A DNA stretch of 37,978 nt, taken from contig SMOI01000078.1 of NCBI GenBank assembly GCA_008000375.1, positions 86,821-124,798 of the forward strand, written 5' to 3'. This document shows positions 19,101 through 31,345 of this stretch, piece after piece. Every line of letters begins with the position of its first letter. Position 1 is the stretch's first letter. Below the pieces are notes generated by a model, which saw only the letters and a program-made list of their open reading frames with translations, was not told where the DNA came from and did no database searches. The translations under genes were made by a program, and so were the position numbers. Source of the DNA: Poteriospumella lacustris (taxonomy: Eukaryota; Sar; Chrysophyceae; Chromulinales; Dinobryaceae).

Positions 19101-21396
19101 ATACGCCGTGTCCCCCGAGACGCTCGTGCCCGCGTCGTCGTCCTCGTCACCACCACCGACGCCGTCGTCTTCGTCGTCGTCTTCGTCGTCGTCAGCGCCC
19201 CATTCGTCGGCTTCGCGTTGTAGCAGCTCCTCGACGAACACCGGCGACGATCGCATCGCCGAGGCGGTGGCGGTGGCGGTGGCGGTGGCACCGCTTCTAC
19301 CGCTGCCGCTACCGCTGCCATAGGACGGCGCTTCCGTGGCGACGAGTTCATGGCGACTGGTGTTGACGGTCTGCAGCCAGCGCGGCATCGCCTGTTGAAT
19401 GTCGAGCCACAGGTGCATGTTCAAGTCCAATTTCGGGGTGAACAAGGCGTTGCCGGGCAGGGGCAGCGACGGTGGCAGCAGCACATCGAAGCGAAGGGCC
19501 CCGGGAATGATCTTCGACAAGTCTCTGCAGCAGACGAGGGAGAGAGAGAGGGAGAGAGGAAGAGAGGAGGGGGAGGGGGTGAGACACACGAGACGAGGGA
19601 GAGCGACACAGGCGACGACGCAGGGCGACGACACACGTACTGTAAGGTCTGTTGCAAGCTGCCCGAGGGGCCGTATTTGCCACAGCGGTAGAAGTACTTC
19701 GGTACCGCCGCCGCCGCCACCGCCGCGGGAGCGACGGGGCTGCTGGATCCTTCGGCGGTGTCGCTATCGGTGCGGTCATTGGCGACGGTGGTGAAGGCGG
19801 CGGTCGTCGTTTTCTTCGAGGCCGCCGAGGCGTTCTCCCACGCGGGATTCTTCTCTCGTCGAATGATGGCGTTCTTAAACGGCTCCGGTCCGGCGGCGGT
19901 CGTACGGTACGTCAGGACCAATTGCGCACAGAAGTCGCTGTCCAAGTCCTGTGGCACCAACATGAACGTGCCCGGTGCCTTGTCCTTCAACAGCTACACA
20001 CACACACAGACGTCAACACACAGACACACAGACACGTCGTTATCGACTGCTCATCGGCAACACAGAGCGCCCCCCCGCCCTTCTCCCTCCACGTGAACGT
20101 ACCGCGTACGACTCTTCCCGCGATATCAAATACACAAACTGGTAGCCTTCGTCCCGCCAATCGGGGTCAATCGATTTCCACAAATCCACTTTGGAATGGC
20201 GGCGTGCATAGATCAAGGCGTTCCAACTGTTCTCCAAGTCTTGTACCGCGGTCAAATACGCCGCCCAATCCACTTTGTACCCGTTTTGCAGGAGGATATA
20301 CGCTAAGTCGGGCCTGTTGTTGTCTCAGTCAGACGAGACAGAGAGCGACAGACACAGAGACAAGCAAGGGGATACGTACCGGACGAAGACACTGAGATGC
20401 AGCAACACCGCGCGAATCGCGTAGCTGATCGTGGGGATCAAACTGCGAAACGACAAAATAAACCGCCGCCCATGGGCGATCAGGGTGTCCAGGAGACTGT
20501 GATTGAGCGAGCACACATCGTTCGTCGTGTGCAAGTGTTGAAACATGTCTTGTTTGCTGTGCTCGCGTCCCAGCGCGTCCAACACGGCGACGATAAACTG
20601 CAGTTGAATCACTTGACTCAACACGCCGACGATTTGATCCATCATCGTCTTCGTCACGTGGCCCATGGCACAGTTCCACCCTTGGTTCGTACGCGGCAGG
20701 GCGAGCAAGAGCGAATGGCATAAATGATAGGCGAGCTCGTAGGCTGCCACGAGTTGATTCTGGAGGATGTACGCGAGGAACACCAAGCCAAAATGAGCGA
20801 CGGAGGGCTGTCCCTTGCGTAAATCGTGATGAAAGCGATCGGTGATCAGCGCCAAGAGGTGAGAGACGCCAAGGGTCTCCACGTCGAAGTTCTTTTCGGT
20901 ATCGGTGAGGACCATTTCCAAATTGTTGCGAATGTGCGGCGAGTCGAACAAGAGCACCAACCGGTTGATGAAGCCCACCAAACACGTCTCCACACGACGA
21001 TGGGCCACGCTTTCTGCACAAAAGCGACACGTAATCTACAAAACAACAGCGAAGGAGGGGAGGACAAGACAGCAGAAGGATTCATTCAGTGTTGACGTTC
21101 AGCAGCCTCCACTTGTGCTTGTGGCGGGGAGCCGTGTGGCAGGAGGAGCGACCACGTACCAGTAACAAGTAGTCCACATTGACCGTATTGGAGCTGGTAA
21201 TGACCGATTTGAAGTCGAACAAGCCGACACCCGTCTCCTTTTCCAAGTTGGCAAAGAGATCGCCTTGGAGTTCTTCGATGGAGCATTTGAACAAGTTGTG
21301 GCAGGTGCATTCGATTTCCTCCGGAGTCAACGGTTCTCTCTCAATCGTATCATCTTTACATTCCACTGAGGCGAAAAAGTCATCCAATGAACTCAT
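14327..21396 (-). CDS. Large unidentified protein with a C2-like domain, 8 exons (2123 aa)
   Basis: Reading down the minus strand, the exons are 21396-21160, 21035-20380, 20313-20103, 19993-19641, 19524-17988, 17891-17583, 17501-14487 and 14380-14327. Every junction is GT...AG and preserves frame; the last exon codes KITMKKPANFIEDLLNR then TGA. Start MSSLDDFF at 21396. The first five exons (about residues 1-830) code a mostly helical region, rich in Leu/Val and conserved-looking (RTNQGWNCAMGHVTKTMMDQ). Exon 6 resembles a helical repeat (RDWQAARTLGNVLQLL). In exon 7, about residues 1805-1935 look like a C2 domain (KIHVTLYTRTFFSDTVLGEV, then LYAQAKLRFQLM). Long Ala, Gly, Ser, Thr and Gly-Asn tracts fill the rest. 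A C2 domain plus helical region could mean a membrane-trafficking scaffold of Munc13/CAPS kind, but I saw no decisive MUN signature, so function is open. It shares a 518-bp divergent promoter region with the PIKfyve gene. Confidence 0.82.
16060..16116 (-). repeat. GTTGCC hexanucleotide tract coding a Gly-Asn run
   Basis: About nine perfect GTTGCC units (GGCAAC on the coding strand) code alternating Gly-Asn in exon 7 of the C2-domain gene. Perfect units suggest recent slippage. Confidence 0.85.
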
Positions 21397-21914
21397 GACT
21401 TCGTGTGAGTGGTTGTGGTTTTATGCAATGATCGGGATGGGGAGGTGTGACGTCAATTCTTCCTGGGAAACAAACAACCGACTCACTTGGTGCACACCAC
21501 GTATTTCTTTTGCAATTAAAAAAAGCAAACTTCTCGATCTTCTGATGCACTATCCTTTCACGGCATCAAGATTGTATTGCAAGAACAGAAGTAGAATACA
21601 AACTTGAGAGGATTCCTGACGCTTTTCATCAAGAAGCAAGCAAGCTGCCGCTTTTCTTTCTTTCGTAAGTCTACACAGATTCTGGCGGATCTGGGAGAAC
21701 AGGGGAAGATCTTTGGCAGCGATGGCCAGCAGACGACTGATCCGATCATTGAAGAGAGATCACAAGCTATCCATTCCTATCGTCGTCCTTGTTCAGTCAC
21801 GGCATTGCAACGAGTGAAGAGGTTGGGAGTGCGACTTGTGTGAAAGTGATCAAAGAAGATTCATTTCTTTTCAGTTAGTTTTTGTCGTCGCGCGATTGAG
21901 CGGCTACATCGATC
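21397..21914. promoter_or_regulatory. Divergent intergenic region, C2-domain gene (-) and PIKfyve gene (+)
   Basis: These 518 bp hold both 5' ends. The sequence is more AT-rich than either gene. ORFs here are short and unlike known proteins. No core-promoter motif could be named with confidence. Confidence 0.5.
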
Positions 21915-24900
21915 ATGAATCCACTGTGGAATCTCACTCGGACGCTGTTGGGACAGGAAGAACAGCAGAATGTGATCATTAAGGTCGATCCTACCTGGGG
22001 GTAAGTTGGCGCACTTGCTGCACGGCGGTCATCGAGCCCTTCTCATATCAAGCATATACAACGTTTTAGGTTCTGCGAGTTCCCTGCCCCAGGCGACGTG
22101 AAAAAGCATTTGCTTCCGATTCTGGTGGACCCCGAAGAAGTCGCCGCTGCGGAAGGCCATGATCATGAGAAAGTAGAGCTACGTCCTGCCAAAGAGTTTT
22201 GGATGCCCGACAAATACTGCAAAGTCTGCTACGGCTGTGAAGAACCCTTCACGATGTTCCGTCGACGACACCACTGTCGCATGTGCGGTCAAATCTTTTG
22301 CAATACCTGTTCTTCGTATTCGTTGGATGGGTCCTTGTTCAATTCCCAGAGTGCGGTGCGTGCCTGTCGGCTGTGCTATGAACAAGCGCTGGAACGTTCC
22401 GAATTGGAAACGAAACAAATTCGTCGCAAGTTTCTCGTCGAGAAATCGGCCCAAGAACTGCAACATTCCCATCAAGTCATGCGTGATTTGAGCAAGGAAT
22501 ACAACAAAAACATGGAAAACTTGCAAATGCGGGCCTCGGCGCATTTGTCCGCGATCGTGAAACGTCTCGTCGCCGCGAGTAGCCTGGTGACGCCCGGTGA
22601 CCGCGACATGTGGATCGATATCATTTTAAGTTTGGTGAAAGGGGTCGTGGAATCGGTCGATCCAGATGTCCGTGCGGGGGATGACATCGATATTCGTCCG
22701 TACGTGAAGATCAAAGTGATTCCGGGTGGGGAGACCTCGGAATGTGGCTACGTCGACGGCGTCGTCTTCCGTAAAAACGTGTCGCACAAGAAAATGGGTA
22801 CGTACGGGACCAAGGACAATCCACGGATCTTGTTGTTGGCCGGGGGCATTGAATTTCAACGGGCCGACATGAAACTGTCGTCGATGGACACGTTGATTGA
22901 ACAAGAAGACAAACACATGGAACTGCTCGTCGACAAGATCATGTCGTTGAAACCGGACATCATTCTCGTCGGCAAATCCGTCGCCCGGAAGGCGCAAGAG
23001 TTACTCTGTGAACATCAATTGATTGTCATGCAAAACGTGAAATTGAAACTGCTGGAACGGTTGTCCCGAATGACCGGGGCGATGTTGTTGCCGTCGACCG
23101 ATACGATGATCCAACAATACGGCGAGGAATGCCTGGGCACCTGTGGCCATTTCAAGCTGCGGTTGGTACAAGACGATCCGGAGAAGAGTACCAGTGCGGT
23201 GCCGCAACGCATTTTACGCACGCGGATCTCGCGGGCGTCGACCTATGCGTACGTCCAGGGGTGCCCCCCCGAACGGGGCTGCACCATCGTGTTGCGCGGC
23301 GCGTTCCGTGCGACGTTGAAAGAAATCAAACGTATTTTGCGGTTTTCCGTGTTGGTGGCGTATCATTTGCGGTTGGAAGTGGCGTATTACAACGATCGCT
23401 TTGCGGATTTGCCGGCGTTGATCACCGATGCGGATTACGAAGATTCGAGTGACGTGGACGATGCGGCGGTCGATGCCACCACCGATGTCCTCGCCCTCGC
23501 GGAGGGCAACCAGAAATTGCTCACGTATTTCGAGAAAAACCCGGGCATCCGCTCGGTTCAGGAGCGGTATTACTTGTCGATGTCGATGGACATCGATGTC
23601 CTGACGCCGCGTCACCGCGAACTCGTCGGGGCGCCACCGATTCGCTACAAACCCATCACGGCGTTCAACATTGAAACCCATCAAACGCTGTTGATCACCT
23701 CGGTGTTGATGGGGGAAGGTCCCGGGTCGACGCCCGTGCAAAAGAACCCCGCCGACGTCAAGGCGATTCAGTTTTATACCTACCGCGACGTCGCCGTGGG
23801 CAAGTTCCTCATCGAACATTGTTTCCAATTGCACCGGGGCTTTGCCCGCGAAAGCAAAATGCTCGACCAGACGCAAAGTTTCATTCATCGTTTCGGTCGC
23901 ATCGACATTACCATTCGACGGGATCGTGCCGTGGCCTTGGCCACCGAAGAAACGGCGCATCGGGACCCGTTGCGCTTGCCCATTCACATGGAATCGTATT
24001 GCAAACAATGCCACAAGGTCGTCACGCCGAAACACGTCCTCTCCGATGAGGTGTGGAAGATGAGCTTTGGCAAGTTCCTCGAGATTCTGTTTTACAACCG
24101 CTCGGCCCGGTGCAATGTCGGCGGCTGTCGCCATTCGTTGCGCGATTGCCACACGTTGTCGTTTCACACGGAGGGCTACCTGGCGCTCTTTGATTTCGTG
24201 CCGGTGCATCCGTACACGTTGATTGTCCGGAACCACATGGCGTTTCCCGAGGAGTTCTATGCGAACCAGGGCTCGTTGACGTTGTCGTCGTTGCCCGTGA
24301 TTCACATGACGCTGATGGATGATTTCCGCACGGCGATCGCCGTGTTGGAACGGGAAATCAAAGACGTGCTCGCGACCCGACCGGGCGATTTGGAATTGGC
24401 GATGGCGGATGTGCGTATGATCGAGGCCGAGATCGACATCTCGACGGTTCTGTTCTTGGAACAACTCGTGAAGACGATGGAGGCCTTCCTCGCGATGTAT
24501 CCGGGCAACAAGGAAATGGAGACGACGTTGTTGTTGATGCTGCAAGATCGATTGGCGAAGAACCGCGCGTCGATGTCGCAGTCGAGTCAGTTGATGGACG
24601 TGTACAACGATATGATCACTGGCGGCGGTGGCAGCGGTGGTGGTAGCGGTGGTGGTGCGGTGGCGGCCTTATTGGACGATGGGGAGGTCAGCAGCGGGTC
24701 GACGAAGAGTCCGACGTCGACGGGTCCAACGGGCGCAGCCGCCACGACGGCAACAACGACTGGTCCGGTGGCCACTGCCATTGCCACAGGCGGTTCTGGT
24801 GCTGCTGGTGCTGGTGGTGCTGGTGGTGCTGGTGGTGCTGGTGGTGCTTCTGCTGGTGGTGGTGCTTCTGTTGGTGGCTTCGGTGGCGTAGAGGATACCG

Positions 24901-27900
24901 TTGTACCGCGCCAGGCATCGGAGATCATCGGGGACGCGATGGACGGCGGCGGCATGTCCTACGCCGACCTCAGCATGATCCAACGGACCCATGTCAACCC
25001 GCGCATCGCCGTGCTCTTCCCGTACGTCCATTACCGCGATGCCTATCTACGGGCCAGTCGGTGGAACACGCGCATCGACACGATTTATCGGTTCTTGGAG
25101 TCGGTGCGGAACCTGATCGCCCAGCAGCAACAAGCGGCCGCGGCGGCGTTGCATGCGGCCGGTGGGGCGACCGCGGTGGGCGGTGGTGGTGGTATCTCGG
25201 CGGAGGATATCTACGAAGTGGACCCGTTCCTCCTGCCCCGCAAGACCAACGCGGAGTCGGTGCATCCGCCGTTGGCCCCAGCGGTGGCGGTGGCGGTGGT
25301 GGCGACGGCGGGGGCCGACGATGGCGCATCCTCCGCTGCCACGGTCCTCGTGTCTGCTGCGGACGATGGCCACCGTGATCCGTCGGTGGCTGCCGCGGCG
25401 GATGGCAGCGGCTCTGCTGCTGCTGCTGCTTCCTCCGCCACCGCCATCGCCGCGGGGGTGGCACTGACGGCGGCCACACCGGTCCACCCCGCGACGACGG
25501 CGACAACGGTTCACGATGGCCACCACGACCAGCCGGGCACCCGGGACGTCTCGGTCGTGGATCCGTCGTCGGCGTCGTTCTCCCTCGTCTCGCACGCCAG
25601 TACCGCGACGACGCACACCGTCGCGATGAACTCGACCGCCTCGGCGACCGTGTTCACCGGGGGCTTAGCGGGCGATGCGTCGTTGGGCATCACCTCGTTG
25701 TACCGCGCGGTGCAAGAACAGAACAAGAAAACGGCGGAGAAGCCCAACGACAAGATGAGCAAGATCACCAAGGCGCTGTCTCGCTTCTTGGCGGGCAACA
25801 AGGACAACGCCGACGAGCAACCGAAGTTTGTGGTGCCCCTGGGCGACTTTGGCCACGGGCGCTATGGCTTGGCGCCCGGGCGGGAGGGCATCGTCGTGCC
25901 CGTGCACGACGAGAGCCATGCGTCGATCATCGCCTTCGCGCTGGCGTCGACGGACTATTGGGACAACCTGCAGGCGTCGATTCGGGACGACCACTACGAC
26001 CAGGGCGACTACGACAACGGCGAAGAGTTTTTGGGGGCGTCGTCGAAGAAAACCCCCTCCGCGACGGGGGCGGCCGCGGGACTGTCGTCGTTGTCCGCGA
26101 CAGGGGCGGCCAATGCGCCGTCTTCCACCGGCGGCGTAGGGAAGGCGGCGACGGGGGCATCATCGTCCGTGAGAGACAGCGCCGGTGGAGGTGGTGGTGG
26201 TGGCGGTGGCGGCGGTGGTGGTGCCAATGGCAGCCGCCAGTTGAGTACGATTCACGAGGAACACGTCGATGGCGACGACGACGACGCGGCCAACAGCAGC
26301 AGCCCTAATGGCGCGGCCCGTGGCAGCGGTGGTGGTGGCAGCGGTGCGACCCCTTCGCACGGGGGCAACAAGCACAACACGTACGCCCTGAGCGAGCTGC
26401 TGGCCAGTCAAGCGGAAGGTGACGAAGGTGGCGCCGAAGACGACGCGGGCATTGTACCCGGTTTCTTAACGGGCAACGAGTTGAACGATCCGCAGCTGAT
26501 GACGCCACCGATATCGTCGCCGACATCGTCGTCGGTGGGTGCGAGTCCGGCGGTGGGTGCCAGACGCAAAAGTCTCAACGACGGCGCCGGTGGTGCCCAT
26601 TCTCCTGGATCGGGTCCTCCGGTGCGTCGTTCGTCGGCCAGCGCAAATGACGCAGGATCCTCCACTGCCGGCGGCAGTATCAACAGCAGCGGCAGCGGCG
26701 CCACTGTTGGTGGCGCGGCGGGAGTGGTGGGGCCCGGAGCGACGACGACGACGACGACCTCGGCGAGAGGTTCGACTGCAGCCACCGCCTCCACAGCTGC
26801 TGCTGCGGCGGCTGCGGGCGGAGGCGGAGGAGGAGGAACGGCCTCATCGCCGGCATCACCGTCCTCCCCGAGCCGCAAAGGGGCCGCCACCTCTGGCGCA
26901 CCGCCAACGTCCTCGACGAAGTCGACGACGACGTCCCTCGCCGATGGCAACGAGAAACAAATGATGTCGCAGGACAAATCCGACATCCGCATCCGTTTCA
27001 ACGACTACGACGACCGCGGTCAACTGCTGTGCAAGTTCTCGTGCCAAGTTTATTGGGCGAAGCAGTTTGAAGCGCTGCGCAAATGTTATTTCCAGGACGA
27101 CAGCAGCGGTAGCTACAGCGCCACGGCCATCTCCGAGTCGTTGGATAACTTCATTCGTTCGTTGGCTATGTCCGCACGGTGGTCGGCCCAAGGTGGTAAA
27201 TCCGGTGCGTCGTTCTCGAAGACGATGGACGAGCGCATGGTGATCAAGGTGATCTCGCGGGTGGAGCTGCAGATGTTTTTGGACTTTGCCCCAGCGTATT
27301 TCGAATACATGGCCAAGGCGTACTACCAATACTTACCCACTGTCATGTGTAAGATCCTCGGTGTCTACACGGTGCGGTATGACAACAAAGAGACCGGCAA
27401 AAGGGTAAGTGCGCGTTGGTGGTGTGTGGGTTGTGAGCGGTGGGCGTGTACCTCGCTGAGTGACTAATGCATCGATATGTTACACTGACCTTGGTATGTG
27501 ATATGTACTGTGTGTGTCTGTCTGTTTGCGGTAGATGTCGGAGAACGTCGTCGTCATGGAGAACATCTTTTACGGACGCAACATCACGAAAACCTTTGAT
27601 TTGAAAGGCAGCAGCCGCGCTCGGTATGTCGAGTTGCACGACGTGAAACAGAAAAACATCAATTTTGATGAAACGACCGCCTCCCGGCGTCGGTATCGGC
27701 GCAAACAACGGCGCCTCGAGAAGCAGCGACAGCGCAAAGCGGCCCGTGTGGCGGCGAGCGGTGCAGGAGCGGCATCTCCTCCTTCTCCGGCCGCCACCAA
27801 AACGTTCAATTACGACGATTACGAAGACATGTACGGTGACGAAGACGGGGACGACGACGACGGCGACGAGCAGCAGCGGCAACGTTCGGCGGCGGGGGCG

Positions 27901-28476
27901 GCCCCGGAGAGTGTGCGTATTGAACAGGTGTTGCTGGATGACAATTTGATGGAGTTCACGCGTGGTCGACCGTTCCCCATGAAGCCCAAGGCGAAGTATT
28001 TCTTCAAATTGGCGGTCGACAACGACACGTTGTTCTTGTCCATCGTCAACGTCGTCGACTATTCGATTTTGGTGGGCTTTGACGACGACCGCCAAGAAAT
28101 GGTCGTGGGCATCATCGATTATCTCCGTCAGGTACGTCTGTCTGTCTGCCTATGGAGCTCTGCGGTGCTCACGCCTCTGTCGCTAACGTGTCTGTGTCTG
28201 TGTGTATCTATGTGTGTCTGTGTAGTACGACATTGTGAAGAAGATGGAACGTGTCGGCAAAGGTGGTGTGGGTATGTTGACCGGTCAAGCCGATCCGACA
28301 ATTATTCCACCGGCGCAATACCGGAAACGCTTCAGCTTGGCGATGGAACGGTACTTCATGACGGTGCCGGACAAGTGGATCGCGTACGACCGCAATCAAG
28401 TGAACGCGCCCGGTGCAAGTGCTGTGGTGACGGCGGGTGCCCACGATGGCCACGGAGCAGCATCCACGACAGCGAC

Positions 28477-28509
<33 letters not shown>

Positions 28510-28675
28510 AGCCGCTGGCTCTGGCGCTTCAGCGAGCGATGGTGGCAAGGGAGATGCCTCGTCGTCGAGAAGTACCGCGTACGGTGCCAGCGGCCAGGCC
28601 AGTGGAAACGGTCAAGCGGTGGCGCATTCCGCGCATTTGATGTCCCCACCGCCGCCATCGCGAGGTTTCATGTAG
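21915..28675 (+). CDS. PIKfyve/Fab1-type phosphatidylinositol 3-phosphate 5-kinase (2155 aa)
   Basis: Exons are 21915-22000, 22070-27404, 27535-28131 and 28226-28675; all junctions are GT...AG and in frame. The enzyme makes PtdIns(3,5)P2 from PtdIns3P on endosomes and vacuoles. Domains in order: FYVE finger (about residues 70-135) with the PtdIns3P-binding RRRHHCR motif and four Cys pairs; Cpn60/TCP1-like domain (about 230-400; LLLAGGIEFQR, DIILVGKSVARKAQ); Cys-rich region (about 670-750; YCKQCHKVV, RCNVGGCRHSLRD); and the PIP kinase domain from about 1665, with MVIKVIS, VVVMENIFYGRNI, FDLKGSSRAR, VDYSILVGFD and IIDYLRQYD. No DEP domain seen. Low-complexity Gly/Ala/Ser/Thr linkers separate the parts. 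A basic and acidic insert of about 80 residues lies inside the kinase domain (27660-27910), between FDLKGSSRAR and LLDDNLMEF. A scaffold of the Vac14/Fig4 kind would be needed but is not in this window. Confidence 0.96.
24790..24865 (+). repeat. GGTGCT-type hexanucleotide tract in the PIKfyve linker
   Basis: Tandem GGTGCT/GGTGGTGCT units code a Gly-Ala run in the linker between the Cys-rich region and the kinase domain. It is imperfect and in frame. Confidence 0.75.
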
Positions 28676-28984
28676 TTAGGGCCACGGTGCTGTAATCGTT
28701 GTGTAAAGAGGGTATCGTCTGTCTCCTGATGGTAAGTGCCTGGAAGCGTGGAGGCGTGGAGAGCCCGGGCAGAGGGAGGTGTGTGTGTGTGGGGGGGGGG
28801 GCGTGTCGTCGTCGTCGTCGTCGTCGTCGTGACCATGGTTCAGTTCAAATTTGGACTCGACTGACGAAAATGGCATTGCCATTGGAAGGGAACGATGATT
28901 CTGGATGCATATCTAGCACTTCCCAATCCACCTTCTGTCCTTTCTTTCTAATCCAATTCCCTTTGGTAGGGCGTGTGAAAAAGA
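28676..28984. other. Intergenic region with G-run and (CGT)n microsatellite
   Basis: Between the PIKfyve stop and the start of the histone-chaperone gene. It has a GT run, then about 12 G (28790-28801), then a (CGT)n run to about 28830. The AT-richer end (28900-28984) is the likely promoter of the next gene. No gene seen. Confidence 0.6.
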
Positions 28985-31154
28985 ATGGAAGCCGCGATTG
29001 CCAGCAACAAACCAGAAGACTTCGTGGAGGCGTTGTTGCGCACGCTTCCGTCACCACCATCATCTGAGGCCCTACGTAGTGTCAAAGAGTTGCTAACGAA
29101 AAGTGTCACCTTAGTGAACAACAAGTTGACTGCGTTGGAGAGAGAAACCGTAGATCTCTCGGCCGATGCCTCGGAGACGTTCACCGCCACCTACCCGGAC
29201 GTTCAGTTTTTGGAACCACGTGGACGGTTTACATTGAAAATAGGCACTTCTACCATTGTTGTGGATGGCAAAGGTGGCAATGGATCTATTCCTGTATCGA
29301 AAATCACTCATTTGTGCCTTCTGCCGTCACATACGTCGTCGAAGAAAGAGGGCGAAGACTATTTGGTCGTGATGTTCAGCGAACCCATCAAGATCTGTGG
29401 CAAACCCATGAACAATCTCCTATTGAACTTAAGCAAAGCTGTACCCAAACCAAAAGCAGGCGAACCAGTCCCTGACGAAGGATCTGAAGCAGCGATGACC
29501 GAGTCACGCCGCATTGGCCTCGCCTTCAAGAACGCCACGGGCTTGAAGGTCTATTTACCGAATCCACGGTTATTCACGAGTACTTCCCAACAACGGCCTT
29601 TTCTTCGATGCCACAAGGGTGTACAAGAAGGCGCCATTTACCCGTTGGCCTGTGGCATGGTCTTCATCAAGCCGCTCATTTTCATTGGCACCGATGACAT
29701 CGCCTCGTTTACCGCTGGTCGTGGTGGTGGTTCAGGCAACACAAGATTCGTCGATATTCAGGTGCGTGTGTGTTCTCATCCCTGTTCCTTTCCTGCTATG
29801 TCCAGTAGAGGAATGATCAACGCGGCGTATGTTGGTCTGGTGTGTGTGTGTGTCTGTATAGATCGAAACGACGAAGGACGTGAGCTACGAGTTCTCCAAC
29901 ATCGACCGCGAAGAGTTGGCCGCCTTGAATGTACGTGGTGGCGCGTCTCGCAATCTCTGTCTCGCTATGTATATATGTGTCTGGTTTGACCCCCTCCCCC
30001 CTCTCCCCCGTTGACAGGCGTATGTGAAGGGCTTCTTGGAGACGCGGCGTAAGAAAATGGACGAAGCTGCCGCGGCGGCGGGAGAGTCGACGAGAGGGGC
30101 GGCCGGCTCCTCCGCCGCCTTGTTGCAGGCGCTGGAGAATGAAGGCGACGACGACGATGACGACGATGACGACGACGATGACGACGAAGATTACAACGAA
30201 GACGACAGCGACGACGACGGCGATAACGGCGGCAGCGGCAGCGACAGCGACGACGACAGCGGATCGGACGACTCGGATTTGGAGACCCAGCTGCGTGGCA
30301 ACAACAAGAAAGACAGCGACAACGAGGACGACAACAATGGCGATCGACCGACAACCAAACGGCGGAAGAAAGCCGCCGAGGGAGGCAGTCGTAAGAAGAT
30401 GACGCACCACGATCAGGAGGAGAGGGAGGAGGAGAAGGACGAGACGGAGGATCGACCGATGGCCAAGCGCAGCAACGCCAAGGGCAGTGCCAAGACCAGC
30501 GATACAGGTCGCAAGAAAGCACCCGCTGCGGCGAAGGCCAAGTCTACGGCTACCAAGACCGCCGCTGCCGCGACGGTGGATTTGGTGCCAAAGGAGGATC
30601 CTCCGCGAGCGGTGGTGAAGACCGAAACGACCGTGGTCATCGATGGCGGCGACGATGCGCCCCTCGTCGGCAAGAAGCGCGTTCTCGAAGATCTCACCAC
30701 CTCGCCCACCACAGCTGCTGCCGTCACGACCGCCGCAGCTATCACGACAGCCGTCCCGGCAACGGCTCCCGTCAGCAGCGAGGCCAACAACAACAGCAAC
30801 AGCCACAGCCACAGCAACAGCAACAGTAACAGCCACAGTAGCGGCAGCAGTGACGCCACTGCCACCTCCACCGCCAACGCCGCTGATGTAGAAGTACCAC
30901 CGCCGGCGAAGAAGGTGAAACTCGAAACAGCAGCCGGTAGTGCGGGCCCAGCCGCTCAGCCGCCAACGCAACCGAAGAAGACAAACACGTTGTTTGCCGC
31001 GTGGGGACAACCGCAACCGAAAGAGAAAACCGAACCCGTTCCGGCTGCAGGGTCTACAGCTGCTGCCGCCTCCACCTCGGCGATGGACGTGGACTCTACC
31101 GCAGAGAAGACGGTGTCGGCGGAGCGAAAAGGCTTAGAAATCATTGAAGTGTAA
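28985..31154 (+). CDS. Rtt106/Pob3-type histone chaperone (660 aa)
   Basis: Exons are 28985-29761, 29862-29930 (a 69-nt mini-exon) and 30018-31154, all GT...AG and in frame. About residues 65-285 look like the double-PH histone-binding fold of Rtt106 and of the FACT subunit Pob3/SSRP1 middle domain: ITHLCLLP, DYLVVMFSEPIKI, YPLACGMVFIKPLIFIGTDDIASF, FVDIQ|IETTKDVSYEFSNIDREELAALNAYVKGF. No N-terminal SSRP1 domain or HMG box was seen, so an Rtt106-like protein fits better than full SSRP1. Then come a long Asp/Glu tract (about 327-375), a Lys/Arg patch (TKRRKKAAE) that could be a nuclear signal, and Ala/Ser/Thr-rich tails with a Ser-Asn/Ser-His run. The last residues, GLEIIEV, resemble a SUMO-interacting motif. 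Expected role: binding H3-H4 during nucleosome assembly. Confidence 0.85.
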
Positions 31155-31199
31155 CGTCGCCTCATTTTCTGGTTCTGCACACGACCTGTCTGGGTATGT

Positions 31200-31345
31200 C
31201 TCTCGCTCCGTCAGCAGCCAGTAGGGTAGGACTTCACCTGACGATAGCTCTGGCTGCGAGAGGAGGGGCGACGAGACCCGCTGTTCTGCATTCATCGACT
31301 ATCCGCAGCTCACACCACCGTAACCATCTCCACCTCATAGGGGCG
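31200..31345 (+). repeat. 5'-flank repeat, copy A (before DUF285 copy 2)
   Basis: It matches copies at 33700-34045 and 35645-35945. Shared words include CAGCCAGTAGG...GGACTTCACC (with copy B), GGCTGCGAGAGGAGGG.CGACGAGA.CCGCT, CGACTAT.C.CAGCT and CCATCTCCAC. After about 31345 the match stops. The remaining 31346-31761 holds no recognised gene, only a frame that is continuous with the DUF285 gene. Confidence 0.65.

Noticed and set aside
23214-24545. A 443-codon minus-strand frame, His/Arg/Gln-rich, inside the PIKfyve gene.
   Set aside because: It lies wholly opposite the conserved TCP1-like and Cys-rich coding region and looks like codon-bias shadow.
24790-24865. A CRISPR-like array, because of the regular repeats.
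   Set aside because: The repeats are short, in frame, without spacers, and lie inside the PIKfyve coding sequence.
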